Below are positions 9,701-21,700 of a stretch of 64,000 nucleotides of DNA, piece by piece. Origin of the DNA: Inia geoffrensis (lineage: Eukaryota > Chordata > Mammalia > Artiodactyla > Iniidae); NCBI GenBank assembly GCA_036417435.1, contig CM070913.1, positions 93,239,373 to 93,303,372 on the forward strand. Direction: 5' to 3'. The stretch's first letter is position 1; each line of letters begins with the position of its first letter. A model generated the notes under the pieces. That model was given only the letters and a program-made list of their open reading frames with translations. It had not been told where the DNA came from and made no database searches. The translations under genes and the position numbers were made by a program.

Positions 9701-12700
9701 CCGTCACCCTAGCCTCAGCCAGTCGCCTCTGGGTCCCCGCTGCTCAGTGCCAGCACCCCAACAAGCCTCTGGCACCTCGGTGCACTCAGGACCCGTACCA
9801 GACCTGGCTTGGGGCCAGGAACACCCTCTCGGCTGCAGTCAGGGAACCCAACCGAGGGGACCAGGGATGGTGTCACTGAGCCGCCCAGAGGGGAGCCTCG
9901 CCTCCAGGTTCCCCTCCCAGAGCTTAGGACCCAGCTGGGCCCCTCCCCAACCCTGGAGGCACGTTGTCAACAAGTGAGTTCATTACCCAGACACTCATGG
10001 CCTTGGGCGTCTGGATGACTGAGAAGTCTTTGTGGTGCTTTTGCGGGGGCCTGTGGCATGGGTGGGACCACACTGGCCGCCTGTGGTCTGAGCCCCGGGA
10101 CTGTGGATGCTGAGGAAATGTCGTTGCTCTTTCAAGGGGCTCTGGGACCAGCCTCTGGGTGTGGACCCCAGGCTGCTGCTCACAGCCTGGGATCTGAGTG
10201 TTGGGCCTCAGTCTCCTCATCTGTAAAGTGGGGCCATGAGAATGGGGCAGTGGGGACGTTCCCTGGGTGATGCCCCTGAATCTCACCACAGCGTCTGCAG
10301 GAAGTAAGCTGCCTTCGCGTTCTGAGGAGGGAGTGTGGGAACAGGGACAAGGGCTTGAGGGCTCACCAGGGTCCTCCCTGATGCAGTGCCTTCCTGGGGG
10401 TTTCCGAGGGTGCTTTGCAGGCATGTGGTTTTTACCTCTCGGTTAATGGTGGCTCGGAGCTTCCAGTGAGATGCTCTGGGTGCAGGGTCTATGCTGAGCA
10501 CGGGAGGGGTGACGGGTGCGTCTGTCACACGCTAGCCGACAGCCTGCTGTGTCGCTCCCAGGCACTGTCCAGCTCTCAGGAGGGAGGGACAGTGGCCTGG
10601 GCAGGATGCGGGAGCCACTTCCCCCCTTTCCCTGGCCCGCCTGCCCACTCCTCCATCCTGTCTTCCCTCTGTACCCCAGTCCTACCAGTTCCTTTCTGCT
10701 CCCTGAACTTCCAAGGCTGGTTCCTGCCACAGGGCCTTTGCACGAGCTGTTCCCACTGCCATGAATTCTCACCTCGGCTCATCATCTGGCCAGCTCCTTC
10801 TCATCCTTCAGGTGCCAACCCCCGAGCACCCATTTAAGGAGCCCCTCCACCCTGTCTCACTTCCCCTCATAGCACAGCGGTCCTGGGAATAGGCCCTGAA
10901 GCCAGATAGCCTGGGTTCCCCTCCCAGCTCTGCACTGTCTGGCTGTGTTACCGTGGACAAGCGTCCTGACCTCTCTGCACCTCAGTTTCCTCATCTGTAA
11001 AATGGTCATAATAATAGCACCCACCTATAAGATCATTTCAGTAGTTCTCTATTGAGCGCCTACTGTGTGCCACGCGTGAACTGAACCCCACAGACCCCTG
11101 TTCTCACGGCTTTCCCCTGTGGGTGCTGTGAGTAATTGAGCAGCGCTCAATAATCGTTGGCCATTAGGATCACTAATCATTTATCATCTGTGACACTTAT
11201 CACGTGTTTATCTTTGGCTTTCCACGTGAGACTGTTCCTCCTGGGTAGACAGCAGGACGGTGTCTCCCCAGACCTTCCCTGTCCCCCGGCACCTGGCACA
11301 GGGATCCCTCAGTGAGGGTGTCGGATGGATGGGTGGACCGTCAGATGGGGTTCTGGGAGCATCTCCCTGGGGAAGATGCTGGGGCAACGGGTCATCCCAA
11401 CCGCCAGCAGCCCCTGGAGGAAGACCCACCCTGCCGGGGTCCACCAACTCCTTTCTCTCTGGGTCTTTAGCGCCCGGACGGCCAAGCGGGTCGGACACAG
11501 ACTTGAGCCAGAGCTGCGCCCTGTGACCGTGAGCCATTTCCACAGCTGCACGTGGAGGTGATGGTGACACCGCCCTCATGTGTGCTGAGGAATGAGTGGG
11601 TGAAGGTACAGAGCCGGCGGCACGCAGTGGGTGCTGAAGGGTCTGTTATTGTTTGGGTCTGGGGGTGGGTGCTCTAAAGCCACCACCCGCCCGCCTCTGC
11701 TCCCCCAGTGCTGTGACGGTGTCTGCACTGCCCTGGGCCTCCGTTTCCTCAACTGTGCCGTGGGGCTAATGACACCCGCTCTCCATACCCCCTGCAGACG
11801 AGGCTGGCGGAGTCCAGTTAGAGACGGAGGGTGAAGGGGGCGCCAACAGTTCAGCCGCCGTCCCCACTGTCTCGGCCAGACACAGGCCCTTCACGGGGCA
11901 TCGGCGAGCCGACAGGTGTCCCGGGGTCCCGGTGGCTTCGCTCCGGTCCTGCTCCCACTGCCAGCACGTGTGGCGAGCCCTCATTTCCCGCCCCCCCCGC
12001 CCCGCCGTAAGTGGGAACAGCAGTGGCCAGGCCTGGGGCTATGGGAAGGACCTGCGGGTGCACTGCATACAGTAAGCACTTCTTGTTTACCGGCACCGGC
12101 ACCGTAAAGCACATCACAGCGCGGCCTTCCCTCGCCCACTGGTCCACCCATCTGTGGAAGGTTGTTTGCTGCGGCCCCTGGGAGCCAGCACCGAGGCCGC
12201 AGGTGCCTGCACTTGACGGCTGACCTGCTGGGCCGAGGGGCCGCTCAAGACATGAACGCGGGGCCTCTCCATGGCGGCAATGGCCCACTTGCCTGTGGCT
12301 TTGGTGAGGTCAGGAGGGAGTTTTGTGGTGTGTGCGTTAAACATCGTTAAACATCGTTAACGCTGTGAACAAATGCACGTTGTGTCAACCAGCGATAAAC
12401 GATATAGAGGAAAACAAGACCAGGCGGGGGCTGGGCAGGGGGAATGGGAAAGCCACGGGAGGGATGGTAGGTGACTGCATTTGCGGGAGGGGCCGGCGCC
12501 GCACTTCCTGCCGGTGCCTTGGGCAGGACACCCACCTCTCTGGGCCTCGGTTTCCCCATCTGCAGTAATGGTTCAGCTCAGGGGGTCCTTGCGGGGAGGA
12601 GGGTGAGAGCATGTACTTGGCTGTTAGGGATTCTCCAAGGCGGGGCAGCCCCTGCGGGTTTGGGGCTCCCCTCGCTCCCACCCCTCCCCCCTCCCCTCAG

Positions 12701-15700
12701 CCTTCTGGAAAGTTCACCGTCTGCCCACACAGCCTCGTTGCCCTGGAGACGCGGTACCCGTGGTGACAGTGAAGGGAGGACCAGTGGATGAGCACAGGAG
12801 GGGGCTGGCACAGGCGACCCACAGGCTCTGTAGGGTATTGGGGGGCAAGGGGCAGGGCTGGGAACACCTGGGGGGCAAGAGATCTGGGCCCCCACCCCAG
12901 GGGCCGTCCTGATTCAGGCACCACTCTGGTGGGTGCAGGGATCGGGGCTGCGCGGGCCCCAGGGGCACCCGAGGCGGGGCTTTTGTCAGCCTTTGCCCCA
13001 TGCAAGGACCCCGGCCCTGAGGACGTGTTCTCAGCCCGGCTCATTTGTGATGTTCCAGCGTGTACGTACTACCAGGAAAAAAAAGGAAAGCCCGGCCCTT
13101 TGGGAATTTGCTTGTCTCCCCTGAAGAGGGGAAGGAGCTGGCAGGGCGAGAGGGAGAGAGAAAGAGAGAGAGAAAGGGGCTGTCCGAGACGCCCCCTCCC
13201 TCCCAGGGCTCTAGGGCTGACTTCCTTCCCAGCAGGGATGGGGGCTGGGCTAGGGTCCCCATGGGCTCTTCAGGCCCCCCTGATCCACGCATCACCGGAG
13301 GGCCGGTGGCTGCCAGGGGCTCATCCCGTTGTCAGACATCTCCTGAGGATTTCCCCCAGGGAGCTGTCCAGGAATCGACACAGAAGCCCACCGCCACTGG
13401 TGGGGCCACGGGAAGGAGGTGGGCCGGGGGTGTGAAGAGAGGGGACCGGCTTTGCGATGGGGGACGGAGCTGCGCTGGGGGCAGGTGGGATGTCTGAGCC
13501 CAAGCCTGTGGGGGAAAGGGGGGAGGGAGCCCCTCCCTCCCGCCAGCCCCTCAGATCTGGTCCCATTCTTGTGCTCTTGCACGCAGCAGGGGCTGCAAGC
13601 TGCAGTGCCCAGGGCCCGGGCAGGCGCCAGCAGCTGCTGACCGCGGTCAGAGCAGAGCTTGTCCCAGGCTGGCACAGGCCCTCAGCTCTGCCCTTGTTCT
13701 GCAAGTTGACTCAGACCCGTAGCTGAAACCTCCTGCTTTTCAGTGTTAGCAAACATTTCCGAACCACCTGAGGTGCTCTTGAGGCCTGAAGCCCAAAGAC
13801 GTGTGTGGCCTTCTGGCCAGGCCCCCCAGCACCAGAGGGCACAGCTCCTCTGTGAGCCCCATGGAGCCCCGCGAGGGCCCAGAGCAGGGGTCTGCTACGA
13901 TCAGACACCCAGCTGTTATCCCAGCATAGAGGGGGACAGGCGGGAGATGGGTGGTCCCCCCAGGCTGTCTCAGCCCCTGCCCACCCAAAGCAACTGGCCT
14001 GGGTGGACCATTACCTGGTAAGGAGGGTGGGGACAGCATCCTCAGCCAGCATCGTGTACGGTCTGAGGACACTCCAGAGGGATTCCTCGTGGTGCTGGGT
14101 GCCCCCAGGCGCTGTAGCTCAGTCCTGCAATCTTAACAAAGAGCTGCAAAAATGTGTGTGTGTGTTTTCTGACTTTCAGAAAGAAAACGGCAGCACCAAA
14201 ACCTTAAAGCATATGTAAAACTTTCCCCCCAAATGTGTAGCCACAAGTACACATTTTTAAAAATAATTTTTATTGGAGTATAGTTGATTTACAATGTCGC
14301 GTTAGTTTCTGTTAGTACAGCAAAGTGGATAGAAGTACACATCTGTAACCTGGAATGCTCTCCTGGGCATTTCCAGGGCCCAGACAGTGATTAGCCAGGG
14401 GACTCAGTAAATCCTGTTGACGGCTGACGGGATGCATTTAAATGTGTTTGAAGTGATGTGAAGGGTGGTCCTCCCAAAAGAAGGGTGCTCGGGGTGGCCG
14501 AGGCCTCAATAGCACAGAGGGCAGAGCCTGGGTCAGGGGTGAGCCTGCCTGGCCCTCGTGCTCCCCTCGTCTGGGCACAGGATGTCACTCGGGTGTCCAC
14601 CGGGAGCGCCCCTTGGTTGCTGTGCACTGTGCTGCCTGGGTCTAAGAGGGACCCCCAGACCTGAGGGGCGTCTCCCGGTCCCCCAGTTCTGTGCGTTCTG
14701 GGGGTTCCTTCAGGAGTTGGGGAGGAGGTAAAGGAACAGAGAGAACCGCAGCAAGGACTCGGTGTTTCCTGGAAAGGAGGGAATCCAGCTAGTCTGCTGC
14801 AGGTGTATGCAAATTATATGCAAATCATTGAGGACCCTTCTGGTCAGTTGCATTCCCTGGGAATTCCAGGAGGATAGACCCCCTCCCACTGAGCACCCTC
14901 TGGGCCCCCTGTGGGGTCAGATCCCCAGGGCGGGGAGGCCTCAGGCAGGGGCTGCAGACTTGCAAGGCTCTGGGGGCCCTGCAGGCAGCACAAATGAATC
15001 GAGTTTTTAAATGTCCACCAAAAAAAAAAAAAACTAGACCTGCAAGTCGGTGCATTTCTTGAAGCCTGGTCTGGGAGTGGGTGGAGCTCAGAGAATCTCC
15101 CAAACCCTGCCTTCCACTCACCTGTGGATCATCCTGAAGCCGGCTGATGAGCCACCCCTGGCGTTGCATCCACATGGCTGAGTGCTTTTTTTTTTTTTTT
15201 TAATCCTTTAGGACATTTATTTATTTATTTATTTATTTTTTGGCTGCTTTGGGTCTCTGTTGCTGCACGCGGGCTTTCTCTAGTTGTAGCGAGGGGGGCT
15301 ACTGTTTGCTGCGGTGCGTGGGCCTCTCACTGCAGTGGCCTCTCGTTGCAGAGCATGGACGGGCTCTAGGCGTGCAGGCTTCCGTAGTTGTGGCATGTGG
15401 GCTCAGTAGTTGTGGCTCGCAGGCTCTAGAGCGCAGGCTCAGTAGTTGTGGTGCACGGGCTCAGTAGTTGTGGCTCGCAGGCTCTAGAGCGCAGGCTCAG
15501 TAGTTGTGGTGCACGGGCTCAGTTGCTCCGCGGCATGTGGGATCTTCCCGGACCAGGGCTCGAACCCGTGTCCCCTGCATCTGCAGATGGATTCTCAACC
15601 ACTGCGCCACCAGGGAAGCCCGGCTGAGTGCTTTTTATGGGATTGTCACCCGGCTTGGGAAGTGGGCATGAGCGCCGTGTGGCAGTTGAAGAAACAGAAG

Positions 15701-18700
15701 ACCCCCAGGAGGTCCCCACGGATGGCATCAGTGCCTCTCTGTCCCCTGGCCCCCCACAGATGGTAAAGGGGTTCTATGTGTATCCGTGGTATAAAGGGTT
15801 GCCCCCCATTGCCGCTCAGAGGAACCCCACTGGAGCACTTCGCATCAGAGCTGTCCACTGACAACACACACTTTATATGGAGGGTACCTGTGTCAGGGCT
15901 GATGTGAGCATTTCTACGTTCTAACTCTTTATATCCTCACATCCATAGGCGAGGAAACAGCCCAGAGGGGGTGTGACTTGCCTCAGTTGCACAGTGAGGA
16001 GGGGGCTGGGTGGGATTTGCACCCAGGCAGCCTCGCTCCGGAGTCTGGGCCCTTAACTACTGTGCACATGCAGCTCATAACCAGATTCCTAAAACCAGAT
16101 TCCGAGCCCATTCCCCTTCCCAGCATGGGTTGCAGACCTTGGGTCCTAAACTGCTGCCTCACAAGCCAGCTCCGGGCCTGAATTTGGCACTCACGATGTT
16201 AAATAACCTTTTAAAAATTTCACTTTCGTAAGTGTCCCCTGGGCATTTTGCTGCCTCAGGAGGAGTGAGGTGGGGCAGGCTGCCATGAGCAGTCGCACAG
16301 GTTGTGCACTGCTCAAGCCCACCCATCTAAGGGGCATCAAGTTTATTAAGACACTTAGGCAAGGAAGGAGCATGAGATGCCCTGTGGGCTACTGGGCAGG
16401 GGCTGGAGTGTTGATCAGGGCTAGGAGAGGCCTGCCCCTCCCCGCAGCGATGGCCCCAGGCAGGCGGCTCTTCTGTGGGGCTGAGCTCCCCCTCCACCCC
16501 TCACTGTACTCTCTGCCCACAGGACTGGCTGAGCAGGTTTGGCTACCTGCCCCCAGCAGACCCCGGCACAGGGCAGCTGCAGACGCCAGAGGAGCTGTCC
16601 AAGGCCATCGTGGCCATGCAGCGGTTCGGAGGCCTGGAGGCCACTGGCGTCCTGGGTCAGTTCTCAGGGTGCAGTGGGAGATGAGTGAGCTGAGCCCAGT
16701 TCCTCCTAACTGCCCCCTCCAGCCTGCCCTGCTGTCCCGGGATGGAGGGAGGATCCCCTCCCCATGGGATCCCTCCATCATCCCCTCCCTGTCCCCCGGC
16801 CGTGGGCACAGCAGGGGGTGAGTGTGTACCAGCCGCACCCAGACCCCCTTTCCACACTTTCAGTGGGGTCTCAAACTCCATGCCACGGGCCAGGCAGGCC
16901 AACTGTCGGAGCGGGGTCTGGCCACCCATGCCCCAGTTGAGTCGCCCCATTGGGGTGCTAGGCCTGTGCTGTTGAAACTGCCCGCTTTCCAAGAGAAACC
17001 AGAAATCTGGGGGGTTTATGTGAGCACCCCACTTTTTACATTTTGGCCACAAATTCCAATTTTGTAAAGACTCTTCGAAGGGCCAGCTGATCAAAACATG
17101 TCTGTCCCCAGGCCTCTCAGGAGTAGACACGTGTGTCACACACAGAACCGGTCAGGTGTGCGTCCCGTGAGTTGCAGGGAACGTTGGCCAACGGTCCGAG
17201 TTGGGGCCATGCCCCCTCCGACTGCTCAGGTCCCTGCCGTACATTAGTGAATGCTTTGAAAGCCCCCCATCCTGGTCTGTGGACACACCCCTGGCAGGAG
17301 GGCCCGACATAGCTGGAGGCCTGGGCCTCGTCCCCCCCAGACCTGGCACAGGGAGCAAGGGGCCAGGACTGGAGCTTGGTGCCAGCTCTCGGGGAGCTGC
17401 TGGGAACCCCCGGTTGGGGGTGCGCGTGCGCTGGGCCTGGCTCCTGACCCCCGCCCGCCCGTCCGCCCTGCAGATGAGGCCACCCTGGCGCTGATGAGAA
17501 CCCCGCGCTGTTCCCTCCCTGACCTCCCAGCCGCAGCCCCGGCTCGAAGGAGGCGTCAGGCTCCGGCCCCGACCAAGTGGAGGAAGAGGAACCTGTCATG
17601 GAGGTGGGCAGGCGGGGCTCCACCGGGCCTGGCCTTTCGGGGGGTCTGGGCGTCGGCCAAAATGAGCACCCACAGACTGGGGCTTAAGAGACAGGAATTT
17701 ATCCTCTCAGTTCTGGAGGCCAGAAATCCGAGATCCAGGGGCCACAGGTCCCTTGGAGGCTGTGAGGGAGAATCCGGCCCAGCCCCTGTCCAGGTGCTGC
17801 CAGCAGCCCTGGGCCCGTGGCTCTGATCCTTGCTTCCATCTTCACGTGTCCTCCTTCCGTGTCTGTGTCCCCTTCTGTCTGTTGTGAGGACACTCACTGG
17901 ATTTAGGGGCCACCCTATTCCAGAATGAGCTCATCTCCATCCCCGCCCCAGTTACGTCTGCAAACCCCATTTCCAAATAAGGGCCCCGGTGCCCCCCACC
18001 ACCCCGGGGCAAGTTGTTCCAGGGAGCACACTCCAGCCTGGGGCGGGGGCACTGGGCCTGTCCCTGTGACCGACCCGGCTCTGACCCCACCTGCCCCAGG
18101 GTCCGCACGTTCCCGCGGGACTCGCCCCTGGGCCGCGACACGGTGCGCGCGCTTATGCACTACGCGCTCAAAGTCTGGAGCGACCTCACGCCCCTGAACT
18201 TCCACGAGGTGGCCGGCAGTGCCGCCGACATCCAGATCGACTTCTCCACAGCTGACCACAACGACCGCTACCCCTTTGACGGCCCCGGCGGCGCGGTGGC
18301 CCACGCCTTCTTCCCGGGCGACCACCACACCGCAGGGGACACCCACTTTGACGATGACGAGGCCTGGGCGTTCCGCTCCTCAGGTGCGTCCGGGTTGAGG
18401 TGGCCCCGGGGACCCCGCATAACCCCCAGCCCCTGACAGAGCCCATGATGGTGTAGGGAGCCACACCAGCCCCCCAGGAAGAGGAAACCGCCACGGCTCC
18501 CCTGCCTAAAGCCGTGGGCACCTGTCCAGCTCAGGAGGACAGCTCTGCATCCAGCCGTCTCTGCACGGGCAACCCACCTGGCGGACCCGGCCTGGGCTCG
18601 CAGGCCTGGGACGTGACTCCGTGAGCGAGGCTTGTCCTCACCGTGGTCCAGCTCCCAAGCGGGAGTGCAAGCTTGTAAGGCCTCTGCAGGCCTAGGCACG

Positions 18701-21700
18701 CCATCACTTCTGCGAAGTCCCATTGGCCAAAGGAGTCGCAGGCCCCTAGCTTCAAGGTGGGAGGAGGGGCAGAGCCGTGTGGCACAGGCTGTGGGTGTGG
18801 GCAGGGGAGATGGGGGCTTTGCGGGGTGAGTCTATATCCCAGGCTGGGGAGCCCATCCCAGCCGGAGGAGCCAGAAGTGGGCCCATAGAACCTGTGGGTT
18901 TTCTGCCTTGATGGGAGCCCAGGCCTGTCCTGTGGGGCCTGGAGCGTCTATTCAGTGCTGTGGGGTTGAGGGCGCTTACAGTGACCCCTGTAACTTGGGA
19001 TCCTGACGGCCAGCAAGGCCTGAAATATTTACCACGTGGCCTGTACAGAATAGTTTGCCAACTTTACTGTGAGGGGCACGTGGGAGGTGAGGGGGACCAA
19101 GAGACCCCCGGGGCCCGAGAGGCCCCTGTGAACTCCACAGGGCCTCCTAGGAAGCAGACAAGCCCTGAGTGACTCCATAGGACCCGTCTGTCAGGACTGG
19201 GGCCTCCTCTGTAACCAGCTTGGCGGACTCATCTCACCTCACCCCACGGGTCCCGTCCCCCTGGCCCAGCAGGAGCTGGCGGTGCCTCCCTGGGCTCACT
19301 GGCTCCTGTGTCCCCAGATGCCCACGGCATGGACCTGTTCGCAGTGGCTGTCCACGAGTTTGGCCATGCCATCGGGCTGAGCCACGTGGCGGCCACACGC
19401 TCCATCATGCAGCCGTACTACCAGGGCCCGGTGGGTGACCCGCTGCGCTACGGGCTCCCCTATGAGGACAGGGTGCGCGTCTGGCAGCTGTACGGTGAGT
19501 CCCCCCACTCCCGAGCCGTCACGGGTCACCCGGGGATGGGGACAGCAATGCCGGGGAGCCCCAGAGCATAGAGCCCCACGGAAGAGGGCTGGTTCTGTCT
19601 TGTATGCTGCGTGCTCAGCATCTGGGACCGCCTGGCACACGCTGGCTGCCCCGCGGTGTGTGTGGAATGACTAAGCAGGTGAGTTGTGTCGCCAGGGGTC
19701 CCTAGGGCCTGGGGCCCCGCTGCCCTCTCCACGGAGCACATCTCAGAGCCCCGGGCAAGATCCCACGTCCAACCCCCAGACGGTTTCAGGTTGTGACAGC
19801 TGACATTGATGGTGACCCAGGGCCCACGCAAAGCACTTACATGTATTAAGTCATCCAGTCTTTACAACCTGTGAAGTAGGTACCACATCCCCACTGAGAG
19901 ATGGGAGCACTGAGCCAGGACCGACCCAGGGCCAGCTCCGGGCCCCCTTCTGCTGGGGACACGTCAGGCAATGTGGCAGAAGGAGGTCTGTCCTGGGAGC
20001 TGCGAGAGCAAGGTGGGGGTGATGACCCCCCCCAGTCACCCCCCTTCTCCATGCTGGTCTCCCTAACCCCACGCCAGTCTGCCCCTACCCACAGCGGCCA
20101 GAACAATCTTCTTAAAGCCTGGGATCGAGTGCCTCACCTCGGAGGCCAGCCTCCCCTCATTCCACGTCGCAGCCTCTCCCCTCCGCCTGGACCCCCCTCC
20201 CCCGCGCTTCACTGTTGCCCCAGCGCTTACCACCTTGTGACGTCTGTGGACGTCTTTTATTGAAGTAAAATTTACGATTTTTACCCTTTTAAAGCAAACT
20301 ATTCAATGACATTTGGTACAATCACAATGTTGTTCAACTGCCGTTTCTCTCCACTTCCAGAACGTTCTCATCCCGCCCCCTGCCCCCCCCCCGCCGTCCC
20401 ACCTCACCCATTAGCAATCACTTCCCATCCACTCCCCAGCCCCCGGCAAACACTCGTCACTTTTCTGTCTCTCTGGTTTTGCCTCTTCTGGACATTTCAC
20501 GTAAATGGAATCATACAACGTGTGGCCTTTTGTGTCTGGCTGCTTTCACTTAGCATGTGTTTTCCAGGGTCATCCCCGTCATAGCACGCATCAGTAATTC
20601 ATTCCTTTTGGCAGCTGAATCATTTTATTTATCCGTTCTTCCATTGGTGGACATTTGGGTTGTTTCCACCTTTTGGCCATTATGAATAATGCGGCTGTGC
20701 ACATTCATGTACAGCTTTTTGTTTGAACACCGGTTTTGTGTTATTTGGGGTCTGTGCCCAGGAGTGGAGTTGGGGGGCGGGGGGTGGTGTAAACCCTCCT
20801 TTAAGTCAGTGGGGGGCACCTGTGCCCTCTGCTCACACATCACGATGCTCGGGCTCCAGGGACGCAGTCCCCCCTGCCCTGCTCACCGCCGCAGCCCGGC
20901 GCTCGGCTCGGTCAAGACGCAGTGCCACCCACCCGATGGCCCTGGCTCCATCCTGGTGGCTCCAGGAAGGGTGGTGGGGTCTGCAGGGAGGCGGGTGTGC
21001 TGGGCCCGATGCAGCCTCCTTGTCTCCACAGGCGTGCGGGAGTCCGTGTCCCCAACGGCACAGCCGGACGCCCCAGAGCCCGAGGAGCCGCCCCTCCTGC
21101 CGGAGCCCCCTGATGATCGCTCTAGCACCCCGTAAGCCATGGGCCCCTTGTCTCCACTCTGCGGCCAGCACGGCCCCCAGCAGCGGCTCCGAGTCCTGAG
21201 CTCGTGGCTCTTCTGGGCCAGCTGAGCCCTGAGTGACAGTTTCTTTCCTTATGGACAGACAGTGGAGGGGACCCTCCCCTCACCCCAGTCCAGAACCGTG
21301 CAGAGGCCTTGACTTTCAAATGTGCGATTTCCTCTCACCCTTCATCCCAGTCAGTCATGGACGGCTGCATAACAAGCAGCCCTGCCTCGTGGCATGAAAC
21401 CATCACTATATCGTGAGGCTCGTGGGTTCTGTGGGTCAGGAACTTGGACAGGGCACAGTCGGGGGTCGGGGGTCGGCTCCACGGTGTTGGGAACACGTGC
21501 TGGGGGCTGGAATCGTCTGGGGGCATCTTGACTCAGGTCTGGTGCCTGTGCTGGGCTGACTCGAAGGCTGGGCTCAGCTGGGCACCATCTGTGTCCCGTG
21601 CTGGAGGCTGGATTCCTGGAGTGGCTGTCCCAAGGGAGCATCCGGAGGGCTGGCAGTGCTGGAGGCCGCGCGGCAGCTGTCCGCCTTTTAAGGCCCAGCC

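Noticed and set aside
15402..15517. CRISPR-like direct repeats
   Set aside because: Contiguous tandem duplication inside a SINE, without spacers, in a vertebrate genome.
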